Positions 1-4,708 of a DNA stretch of 5,565 nucleotides are shown here, piece after piece; the first letter of the stretch is position 1, and each line of letters starts with the position of its first letter. Origin of the DNA: Bacteroidales bacterium (GTDB taxonomy: Bacteria > Bacteroidota > Bacteroidia > Bacteroidales > UBA12077); the NCBI GenBank assembly GCA_030600865.1, contig JAUVUS010000193.1:1-5565 (forward strand), in the 5' to 3' direction. The position numbers and the translations under genes were made by a program. Under the pieces are notes generated by a model. The model did not search any database. It was not told where the DNA came from and was given only the letters and a program-made list of their open reading frames with translations.

Positions 1-845
1 AAATATTTAAATATTTATTAATTATTTCGCTAGGGGTAATAATATTTACATCATGCGAAGAAGATCCAATTACACTGGAACAGAAAATTGTTGGATTTGC
101 TAGTGTATCAGGGAGCATAGCTGAACCCTCAAATACACCTATTGCAATACCTGTATATAATGCAGCGACTTCAGGTAGTGGTTGTACTGTAGCTTTTACT
201 TTTTCTGTAGAAGGTATTGCTAATCCCGCTGTTGAGGGTACTGATTTTACAGTTGTAAATGCTCAAAACTCTTTAACTTTTAATAGTTCATACCAAACTG
301 ATACAATCTTTATTCTTCCTATTAATAATGGTGATTATGAGGGTAATAAAACTGTAACTGTAGTTTTAGGTACTCCTACTAATGGATTTGAACTAACAGC
401 TGAATCAAATTTTACACTTACACTTGTTGATGACGAGCATCCTCTTGCTGCTTGGTTAGGTAGTTTTACTGCTGATGCACAAAGTTATGGTAAGCCTGGT
501 GTTTGGGATGAAGTTTGGAATATAACAATAGAACCTGAAACTGAGACTGAAGTACTAATTTATGGTGTTGGCGGAGCTGTTGCACCAGGTGCTATTATTG
601 CAACAATAGATGCAAATGCAATGACAATAACTATTGCTGCCGGACAAGTTGTACTGGATATGTATGGTGCCTTTTATCATATGACAATTGCTTATAGTGA
701 TTACTTTACTATTAATAATCCTGGTCAAGGTTTAACTGGAACTATTTCTGCTGACGGATCTATACATGTAGATTTCTGGGGACATTATTATGCTCCTGGT
801 GGTTGGTGGTGGGATGCTTTTAATGTTTATCTTACAAAAAATTAA
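1..845 (+). CDS. Calx-beta-domain surface lipoprotein (5' partial)
   Basis: The frame is open from the left edge (first full codon at 3) to TAA at 843-845, giving 280 visible residues; only the first few residues, including the start Met, seem to be missing. Visible residues 1-18 form a lipoprotein signal peptide: a hydrophobic stretch (YLLIISLGVIIF) and a lipobox TSC with Cys18 as the predicted acylation site. The next residues, E-E-D, are acidic, as in the lipoprotein export signals that send Bacteroidota lipoproteins to the cell surface; surface location is therefore inferred. Residues about 30-145 look like a Calx-beta domain: EGTDFTVV near 78, SLTF near 90, an acidic DYEGNKTVTVVL strand near 111 and a closing LTLVDDE near 140. 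Residues 147-280 form a second, beta-rich, Trp/Tyr/Gly-rich domain (GGWWWDAF near the end) that I do not recognise. Calx-beta domains bind Ca2+ or act as adhesion modules in other proteins; no enzymatic motif is seen. The Met at 621 is internal, not a start. Confidence 0.85.
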   Translation, partial: IFKYLLIISLGVIIFTSCEEDPITLEQKIVGFASVSGSIAEPSNTPIAIPVYNAATSGSGCTVAFTFSVEGIANPAVEGTDFTVVNAQNSLTFNSSYQTDTIFILPINNGDYEGNKTVTVVLGTPTNGFELTAESNFTLTLVDDEHPLAAWLGSFTADAQSYGKPGVWDEVWNITIEPETETEVLIYGVGGAVAPGAIIATIDANAMTITIAAGQVVLDMYGAFYHMTIAYSDYFTINNPGQGLTGTISADGSIHVDFWGHYYAPGGWWWDAFNVYLTKN

Positions 846-882
846 AAAGAATAAAACTTAAAAAACATCAATATGAGTATTA

Positions 883-912
883 AAAGAAGCTGTCCTTTTG
901 GACAGCTTCTTT
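883..912 (+). terminator. Intrinsic terminator after the lipoprotein gene
   Basis: A perfect 13-bp stem (883-895 with 900-912) closes a TTTT loop, with a GC-containing core GAAGCTGTCC/GGACAGCTTC and T-rich sequence at its 3' side. It starts 37 bp after the lipoprotein stop codon and should end that transcript. The minus-strand side also ends in T-rich sequence, so weak action in the other direction is possible. Confidence 0.85.
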
Positions 913-975
913 ATTATATATAATTTAGATTAAAGTAATTTCGAAATAATATGCTATATGCATGAGACTAAATTA

Positions 976-1004
976 AAAAAAGCTGTTTAAAAAACAGCTT
1001 TTTT
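976..1004. terminator. Second, probably bidirectional, hairpin terminator
   Basis: A perfect 13-bp stem (976-988 with 992-1004) closes a 3-nt loop. An A tract leads in and a T tract leads out, so both strands show a stem followed by a run of U. The core AAGCTGT/ACAGCTT is the same as in the terminator at 883-912. It may be a backup for the lipoprotein gene. It may also have been the terminator of the minus-strand gene at 1702-2406 before the element at 1171-1615 separated them; that is an inference. Confidence 0.75.
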
Positions 1005-1052
1005 ATTAAAATTGGATCTGATTGTAATTAATTTATTGCTATCAAATCCATT

Positions 1053-1170
1053 AAAGAAAGTATTATTAAGATAAAATTAAGGCTAACTCAATCATGTAAG
1101 AAAGAATTTTAGTGGCGAAAAATTTACAAATAATCCTTTTAATTAAGTGTTATACAGAATTTTACAACCT
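1053..1170. repeat. 118-bp direct repeat, left copy
   Basis: This copy is identical, base for base, to 1616-1733 (offset 563). Identity stops sharply at both ends (T versus G on the left, C versus T on the right). Its last 32 bp (1139-1170) duplicate the 3' end of the minus-strand gene, including its stop codon, so a nonfunctional scrap of that gene's C terminus sits here. The remaining 86 bp match the sequence just downstream of that gene. The right end abuts the terminal inverted repeat of the element at 1171-1615. Confidence 0.95.
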
Positions 1171-1190
1171 CCTGTTTTGTGCAACGCATG
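1171..1190. repeat. Left terminal inverted repeat of the 445-bp element
   Basis: The sequence CCTGTTTTGTGCA followed by ACGCATGA pairs with the reverse complement of the right end at 1595-1615. The first 13 bases are exact; the rest matches with single-base gaps. It begins at the first base after the 118-bp repeat. Confidence 0.75.
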
Positions 1191-1199
1191 ACCCAAATT
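1185..1199 (+). repeat. 15-bp internal direct repeat, copy 1
   Basis: CGCATGACCCAAATT occurs here and again, exactly, at 1527-1541. In both places TTGTG lies a few bases upstream, so the shared unit is about 22 bp and includes part of the terminal repeat. CCCAA-A-TTGGG (1192-1202) is also a short dyad. Confidence 0.7.
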
Positions 1200-1265
1200 G
1201 GGATTACTACTTTGGAATGAAATTACATGTACAAAAAAACACTGTAGATTAAATACTTAACTTAT

Positions 1266-1292
1266 TTTCTTTCTCCTTAGATGAGAAAGAAA
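1266..1292. repeat. Hairpin 1 inside the 445-bp element
   Basis: A perfect 10-bp inverted repeat TTTCTTTCTC / GAGAAAGAAA (1266-1275 with 1283-1292) has a 7-nt loop. No T tract follows it, so it does not look like a terminator. Confidence 0.7.
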
Positions 1293-1311
1293 CAAAGAAT
1301 CAAGCTCAAAA

Positions 1312-1344
1312 CCTGCCAGCCGGCAGGCTGGGATGCTTCATCCC
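1312..1344. repeat. Hairpin cluster 2: two overlapping GC-rich stems plus a third
   Basis: Three 6-bp perfect stems are packed into 33 bp. CCTGCC/GGCAGG (1312-1317 with 1322-1327) and CCAGCC/GGCTGG (1316-1321 with 1326-1331) overlap and cannot form together. GGGATG/CATCCC (1330-1335 with 1339-1344) follows with a 3-nt loop. It can form beside the first stem but overlaps the second by two bases. This is the most GC-rich part of the intergenic region. Confidence 0.65.
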
Positions 1345-1360
1345 GCTCTTGCCAATTATA

Positions 1361-1403
1361 GAAATATCACGAAAAGCTGGATAAACCTCTTTACGGATAT
1401 TTC
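1361..1403. repeat. Hairpin 3: long stem-loop inside the 445-bp element
   Basis: GAAATATC (1361-1368) pairs exactly with GATATTTC (1396-1403). After a bulged A, CGAAAAG (1370-1376) pairs with CTTTACG (1389-1395) with one mismatch, leaving a 12-nt loop. This is about 14 bp of pairing in total. Confidence 0.65.
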
Positions 1404-1483
1404 ATATGATTGTCAATTCACCCCAACGCATTGCCCGCCTTTTGAGCCTTCTAGCCCGCTATGTTCTAATTAGCAATAGAATA

Positions 1484-1497
1484 AAAATTTAAATTTT
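1484..1497. repeat. 14-bp AT palindrome
   Basis: AAAATTTAAATTTT reads the same on both strands. In sequence this AT-rich it is only weak evidence of function, but it adds to the dyad content of the element. Confidence 0.4.
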
Positions 1498-1526
1498 ATC
1501 GCATTAAAAAACAATATAATTGTGTC

Positions 1527-1541
1527 CGCATGACCCAAATT
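1527..1541 (+). repeat. 15-bp internal direct repeat, copy 2
   Basis: This is an exact second copy of 1185-1199, with TTGTG a few bases upstream (1520-1524). It resembles a third, internal copy of the element's end sequence and faces the right terminal repeat in inverted orientation. Confidence 0.7.
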
Positions 1542-1572
1542 ATCAATTTTTAGGCCTTAATATATTGATAAT
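1539..1572. repeat. Hairpin 4 near the right end of the element
   Basis: ATTATCAAT (1539-1547) and ATTGATAAT (1564-1572) form a perfect 9-bp stem around a 16-nt loop that contains the palindrome AGGCCT. Confidence 0.6.
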
Positions 1573-1594
1573 CAAATATACATTTTCTGAGTTA

Positions 1595-1615
1595 TCATGT
1601 CGTGCACAAAACAGG
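1595..1615. repeat. Right terminal inverted repeat of the 445-bp element
   Basis: The sequence TCATGTCG followed by TGCACAAAACAGG mirrors the left end at 1171-1190. It stops at the last base before the right copy of the 118-bp direct repeat. Confidence 0.75.
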
Positions 1616-1733
1616 AAAGAAAGTATTATTAAGATAAAATTAAGGCTAACTCAATCATGTAAGAAAGAATTTTAGTGGCGAAAAATTTACAAATAATCCT
1701 TTTAATTAAGTGTTATACAGAATTTTACAACCT
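1616..1733. repeat. 118-bp direct repeat, right copy
   Basis: This copy is identical to 1053-1170. Positions 1702-1733 are the live 3' end of the minus-strand gene; 1616-1701 is its downstream flank. Because the gene end is duplicated rather than split, the reading frame stays intact. Confidence 0.95.
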
Positions 1734-2406
1734 TAATTAAATCTAGTTCCTTTTTAAACTTAATTTTATTTGACTTTATAAAATCTTTTATTTTGTCTAT
1801 ATCATTTGGGTATATTTTTAAAAAGGATTTTTTATTTGCTGGATATATCTGGTTGTTGAATAATAATTTATAAGATTCAACTATCTTAATTTGGGCTTCA
1901 CTAGAATCATCCTCGATATTAACTAATGCGCCTTTCTCCATTTCATGTCCTATTGCGTGCGATAACATCCATATTTTTTTATTTGTTGTAGTATTGGAGC
2001 TTATTCCATATGCTCCTTTATTCTGATTTAAATCATCTTGTTCAGCAGTTCGTTTTTTTAATAATAAAAGCTTATCAGCATAAACAATTTCATAAACAAG
2101 TTTATCCTTTATAATAAATTGTCTATTCTTAATTATAATTTTACCAATTCTGCGAATATCATTATCTGTAAAGGTTTTTAATATGTCATCCTTTACATAA
2201 TGAAATTTATCAACAATGACATTATAGTTTAATTCTCCTTCGGCTATTTTTCCATCTTTTGAATGTATCTCTCCTTTAATAAATGTATTATATAAATACT
2301 GTGATTTAATTGAATAATAATTATTAACCTCAATAGGTTTATTTATTTCTTGAGAGTAACAAAATGTGCTTATAATAAAAGTCAATAGAATAAAAATGTT
2401 TTTCAT
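1702..2406 (-). CDS. Exported protein of unknown function
   Basis: The product is 234 residues from the ATG at 2404-2406. A longer frame upstream begins at 2496, but its extra 30 residues are basic and precede a typical signal peptide, MKNIFILLTFIISTFCYS, with likely cleavage near residues 18-19 before QEINKP; I therefore take the inner Met. The mature part has a GEIHSKDGKIAEGELNYN segment (45-62) followed by short beta-type stretches about residues 85-120 (IGKIIIKNRQFIIKD, LVYEIVYADKLLLLKK). This plan, with a 'ligand/side-chain plus EGELNYN' strand, recalls uncharacterised secreted proteins of Bacteroidota. The C terminus (194-234) is Lys-rich and probably helical. No catalytic motif is evident. 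It is transcribed away from cysC, and its last 32 bp fall within the duplicated 118-bp repeat. A periplasmic or outer-membrane-associated site is inferred. Confidence 0.7.
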   Translation of the reverse strand: MKNIFILLTFIISTFCYSQEINKPIEVNNYYSIKSQYLYNTFIKGEIHSKDGKIAEGELNYNVIVDKFHYVKDDILKTFTDNDIRRIGKIIIKNRQFIIKDKLVYEIVYADKLLLLKKRTAEQDDLNQNKGAYGISSNTTTNKKIWMLSHAIGHEMEKGALVNIEDDSSEAQIKIVESYKLLFNNQIYPANKKSFLKIYPNDIDKIKDFIKSNKIKFKKELDLIKVVKFCITLN

Positions 2407-2459
2407 TTTTCTTTTAATTTTATGGTTATTTGCTAAATTAGGCTTAATTTTTGTTTTTT

Positions 2460-2467
2460 CAAAATTA
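2460..2467 (-). promoter_or_regulatory. Possible -7 box for the minus-strand gene
   Basis: On the minus strand this reads TAATTTTG, which fits the Bacteroidota TAnnTTTG box, 53 bp ahead of the ATG at 2406. No TTG lies at the usual -33 spacing, so support is weak. Confidence 0.3.
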
Positions 2468-2610
2468 GTATAAATAACGACTTTGTTAGAATGCAAATAA
2501 CAATTTTTTATTTATTAATCTTTTATTTAAGTTTTGTAAAAACCAGATAAAAAAATGAGTTGTTATAATTTAGAAAGATATTAAAATCGGACTGATTCTT
2601 CCTATTTTTT

Positions 2611-2618
2611 TAACTTTG
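2611..2618 (+). promoter_or_regulatory. Likely -7 promoter box of the cysCDN operon
   Basis: TAACTTTG is an exact fit to the Bacteroidota TAnnTTTG box. It is followed by CA and lies 22 bp before the cysC ATG at 2641, implying a leader of only about 15 nt. No good -33 TTG is present. A weak dyad, AATC-5 nt-GATT (2585-2597), lies in the -33 area and could be an operator, but it is too short to rely on. Confidence 0.55.
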
Positions 2619-2640
2619 CATTTTTAAATAATTGAGTATT

Positions 2641-3246
2641 ATGGTAAATCAAGGCAATAATATCCACCCAACATTCGATAAAATCCTTAAACGAGAGGAT
2701 AAAGAAAAACTTTTGAATCAGCATTCAATTGTTATCTGGATTACCGGGCTTTCAGGATCTGGTAAAACAACAATTGCAGAAGGTTTAGAACAGGAATTGC
2801 ATAAAAGAGGATATTTGACAAAGCTATTGGATGGCGATAATGTAAGAACAGGAATAAACAATAACCTGAAGTTTTCAGAAGAAGACAGAAAAGAGAATAT
2901 TCGCAGAATAGCTGAAATATCGAAACTGTTTATGTTGGGTGGGGTTATATTGATTAATTGCTTTATTTCACCAACAAAAGAGATAAGAGATCAGGCAAAA
3001 GAAATTATAGGACCAAAGAATTATTTTGAAATTTTTGTTAATACGCCATTAGAAGTTTGTGAAGAACGTGATGAAAAAGGATTATATGCAAAGGCAAGAG
3101 CAGGCTTGATAAAAAATTTTACCGGTATCGACTCACCTTATGAAAACCCTGAAAATCCTGATGTTGAAATTAGAACCACTGAAATAAGTATTGATGAATC
3201 TGTAAAGAGAATATTAGACAGCCTTATACCTAGGATAGAATTTTAA
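2641..3246 (+). CDS. cysC: Adenylyl-sulfate (APS) kinase
   Basis: CysC transfers phosphate from ATP to the 3'-hydroxyl of adenosine 5'-phosphosulfate (APS), making PAPS, in the cytoplasm. The 201-residue product matches the family length. It has the P-loop GLSGSGKTT (36-44), the substrate-binding DGDNVR motif (64-69), ENIRRIAEISKLF (85-97), FISP (108-111; Ser110 lies where the phosphoserine of the E. coli enzyme is), and the conserved late segment VCEERDEKGLYAKARAG (139-155) followed by FTGIDSPYE-P. The ATG at 2641 is preferred over the TTG at 2632, because the promoter box at 2611-2618 would leave almost no leader for the TTG and ATG is the commoner start. It is the first gene of the operon, 42 bp ahead of cysD. 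PAPS can feed sulfate reduction or sulfotransferases; the window does not show which. Confidence 0.96.
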   Translation: MVNQGNNIHPTFDKILKREDKEKLLNQHSIVIWITGLSGSGKTTIAEGLEQELHKRGYLTKLLDGDNVRTGINNNLKFSEEDRKENIRRIAEISKLFMLGGVILINCFISPTKEIRDQAKEIIGPKNYFEIFVNTPLEVCEERDEKGLYAKARAGLIKNFTGIDSPYENPENPDVEIRTTEISIDESVKRILDSLIPRIEF

Positions 3247-3288
3247 AATGGTTATTTTTGCAATCTCTATTAGTAAATCATACATATA

Positions 3289-4197
3289 ATGGATAATAAA
3301 TACAGAATAAATCACTTAAGAGAATTAGAAGCAGAATCAATATATGTTATTCGTGAAGTTGTTGCACAATTTGAGAATCCGTGTATGTTGTTTTCCGGTG
3401 GAAAAGACTCTATAATAATGTTTCATTTAGCAAGAAAGGCATTTTGGCCCGCAAGAGTTCCTTTCCCATTAATGCATATTGATACCGGGCATAACTTTCA
3501 GGAAACGATAGATTTTAGAGATAAGTTGATGAAAGAAACGGAAACAAAATTAATTGTTCGTTATGTGCAGGATTCTATTGATCAGGGCAAAGTAGTTGAT
3601 GAAACAGGTGTAAACGCGAGTAGAAATTTACTTCAAACAACAACACTCCTTGATGGAATAGAAGCTATGAAGTTTGATTGTGCAATGGGCGGCGGAAGAC
3701 GCGACGAAGAAAAAGCAAGAGCGAAAGAAAGATTTTTTTCACATAGAGATGAGTTTGGACAGTGGGATCCTAAAAATCAGCGTCCTGAACTTTGGAATAT
3801 ATTTAATGGTCGTAAACATATGGGCGAGCATTTCAGAGTTTTTCCAATAAGTAATTGGACAGAGATGGATGTATGGCAATATATTTTATTGGAGAATATC
3901 CCTATTCCTAATTTATATTTTTCACATGAACGAGAAGTTGTTGATCGTGATGGAACTATTTTAGCTGCAGGTGAATATGTTACTTTAAAAGAAGGTGAGA
4001 TACCTGTAAAAAGAATTGTGCGTTTTAGAACTATTGGCGATATGACTTGTACCGGAGCCGTTGAATCAAAAGCAAATACTCTTGAAGAAATAATAGAAGA
4101 AGTTGCTTCAACCAGAATTACCGAACGTGGCGGTCGTTATGATGATAAGCGATCCGAGGCTGCTATGGAAGATCGTAAGAAAGAGGGTTATTTTTAG
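3289..4197 (+). CDS. cysD: Sulfate adenylyltransferase subunit 2 (ATP sulfurylase small subunit)
   Basis: CysD carries the adenylyltransferase site that joins sulfate to AMP from ATP, giving APS and pyrophosphate; its partner CysN drives the reaction with GTP. The 302-residue product is full length and belongs to the PAPS-reductase/N-type ATP pyrophosphatase superfamily: PP-loop SGGKDS (36-41), HIDTGHNF (63-70), the family hallmark GGGRRDEEKARAKER (134-148), WTEMDVWQYI (190-199), RFRTIGD (245-251), CTGAVES (254-260) and the C terminus DDKRSEAAMEDRKKEGYF. The ATG start at 3289 fits the family N terminus. The gene follows cysC by 42 bp, so it is probably co-transcribed. The gap does contain TATTTTTG (3253-3260), a possible weak internal -7 box. 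Its partner cysN is normally adjacent, but here a 481-bp insert lies between them. Confidence 0.97.
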   Translation: MDNKYRINHLRELEAESIYVIREVVAQFENPCMLFSGGKDSIIMFHLARKAFWPARVPFPLMHIDTGHNFQETIDFRDKLMKETETKLIVRYVQDSIDQGKVVDETGVNASRNLLQTTTLLDGIEAMKFDCAMGGGRRDEEKARAKERFFSHRDEFGQWDPKNQRPELWNIFNGRKHMGEHFRVFPISNWTEMDVWQYILLENIPIPNLYFSHEREVVDRDGTILAAGEYVTLKEGEIPVKRIVRFRTIGDMTCTGAVESKANTLEEIIEEVASTRITERGGRYDDKRSEAAMEDRKKEGYF

Positions 4198-4209
4198 TAA
4201 TAAATTAGA

Positions 4210-4278
4210 AACTGGAAATTTGAAATTTGAAAAAAATATATACACTAGGTCTAAATTTCAGATTTCGAGCTTCAAGTT
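4210..4278. repeat. Imperfect stem-loop between cysD and the four-helix-bundle gene
   Basis: Positions 4210-4232 and 4256-4278 are inverted copies, 18 of 23 bases matching, around a 23-nt spacer. It begins 13 bp after the cysD stop. A transcript through the operon could fold here; no U tract follows, so it is not a typical terminator. Confidence 0.5.
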
Positions 4279-4298
4279 AAATAAATAATTAGATCAAA

Positions 4299-4653
4299 AT
4301 GAAACTTGTTTATGAATTAGATGTCTATAAGTTGGCAGAAGAATTATCTGATATAATTTGGTATGATTTTGATAAGTGGAGTAAAAAGGTTCAAAATACA
4401 ATTGGTTATCAAATAATACGTTCATCAGATAGTATTGCAGCAAATATTGCAGAAGGATATGGACGATATACTCCCCGCCGATAGAAAGAGATTTTATTTA
4501 TATTCGAGAGGTTCATTTGAAGAAACTAAAGCATGGTTGAGAAAGCTAATTAGAAGAAAAGTAATAATGGAAGAAGATATGGCTAAATATAAAACAATAA
4601 TTGATGAGTTTGGCCCTAAATTAAATGGTTTTATTAACAAAACAAAGATTTAA
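4299..4653 (+). pseudogene. Four-helix-bundle (23S rRNA intervening-sequence / S23 type) protein, frameshifted
   Basis: Two overlapping frames together make one protein. The first (ATG at 4299) encodes MKLVYELDVYKLAEELSDII and continues to NIAEGYGRYTP, then stops at TAG 4482-4484. The second frame supplies ADRKRFYLYSRGSFEETKAW and the rest to TAA at 4651-4653. Removing one C from the CCCC at 4473-4476 joins them into 117 residues, a normal length for the family. Hallmarks are RSSDSIAANIAEGYGR in the middle (41-56) and FYLYSRGSFEET after the joint. The family forms small helical bundles that oligomerise; its biological role is not settled. The rest of the gene is intact, so the break is recent, a sequencing error, or bypassed by +1 shifting at CCC-C. 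The gene shares the operon strand. Confidence 0.8.
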
Positions 4654-4661
4654 ATTACATA

Positions 4662-4681
4662 GAAATTTGATGGTAAATTTC
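4662..4681 (+). repeat. Small hairpin after the four-helix-bundle gene
   Basis: GAAATTT (4662-4668) and AAATTTC (4675-4681) pair over 7 bp with a 6-nt loop, 8 bp after the TAA at 4653. The right arm is the first of the three tandem AAATTTC units, so this stem competes with the 18-bp cassette stem. Confidence 0.4.
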
Positions 4682-4695
4682 AAATTTCAAATTTC
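4675..4695 (+). repeat. Three tandem 7-bp repeats ahead of cysN
   Basis: AAATTTC occurs three times in a row without variation, ending 13 bp before the cysN ATG. It forms the right arm of the cassette's inverted repeat. The matching left arm at 4215-4232 has the unit about two and a half times. Confidence 0.7.
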
Positions 4696-4708
4696 AAACT
4701 AAAAAGAT

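Larger units (their letters stand above)
1171..1615. mobile_element. 445-bp hairpin-rich element with terminal inverted repeats (MITE-like)
   Basis: The ends are inverted copies: CCTGTTTTGTGCA at 1171-1183 and TGCACAAAACAGG at 1603-1615, 13 bp exact. With two single-base gaps the match extends to CATGA, about 20 bp. No ORF of useful length lies inside and no transposase is visible, so if mobile it must be moved in trans. The interior is full of hairpins, listed separately, and has a GC-rich core (about 1311-1350) unlike the AT-rich surroundings. It lies exactly between two identical 118-bp direct repeats, which is far longer than the target duplications of ordinary DNA transposases. Alternatives are a structured noncoding RNA locus, or the product of a tandem duplication of a 563-bp unit. 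I cannot name a family. Confidence 0.6.
4215..4695 (+). mobile_element. Inverted-repeat-bounded cassette carrying a four-helix-bundle gene
   Basis: GAAATTTGAAATTTGAAA (4215-4232) and its exact reverse complement TTTCAAATTTCAAATTTC (4678-4695) form an 18-bp perfect inverted repeat around the gene. The arms are made of 7-bp units: GAAATTT about 2.5 times on the left and AAATTTC three times on the right (4675-4695). In 23S rRNA genes, S23-type proteins are encoded in intervening sequences whose ends pair in a stem. The same arrangement here, between two genes that normally sit side by side, suggests an inserted unit. The arms are low-complexity AT sequence, and no target duplication is obvious, so mobility is inferred. 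Confidence 0.5.

Noticed and set aside
621..845. A separate 74-residue protein starting at 621
   Set aside because: It is the in-frame tail of the lipoprotein open from the left edge; the Met is internal.
1281..1361. A 26-codon ORF (MRKKQRIKLK...) inside the 445-bp element
   Set aside because: It is short and overlaps three hairpins that explain its sequence. The Cys/Pro/Trp-rich stretch follows from the GC-rich palindromes; there is no independent coding evidence.
1171..1615. A group II intron or truncated insertion sequence
   Set aside because: No domain V-like sequence, reverse transcriptase or transposase remnant is visible; the ends are inverted repeats unlike intron ends.
2407..2496. 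Thirty extra N-terminal residues on the minus-strand gene
   Set aside because: They would place a basic segment before a normal signal peptide that begins with its own Met at 2406, and the only candidate -7 box falls inside them.
2632..2640. TTG start for cysC
   Set aside because: The ATG nine bases later is the commoner start and leaves a sensible leader after the TAACTTTG box.
2497..2640. A riboswitch controlling sulfur genes
   Set aside because: The leader after the likely promoter is only about 15 nt, and no long stem structure is seen upstream.
4103..4288. A 61-residue ORF overlapping the end of cysD
   Set aside because: It lies in another frame inside the conserved cysD C terminus and runs into the repeat region.
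4435..4653. An independent gene starting at 4435
   Set aside because: Its first residues are out-of-frame reading of NIAEGYGR codons; from ADRKRF onward it continues the four-helix-bundle protein.
4675..4695. A CRISPR array
   Set aside because: The repeats are 7 bp and directly tandem, with no spacers.
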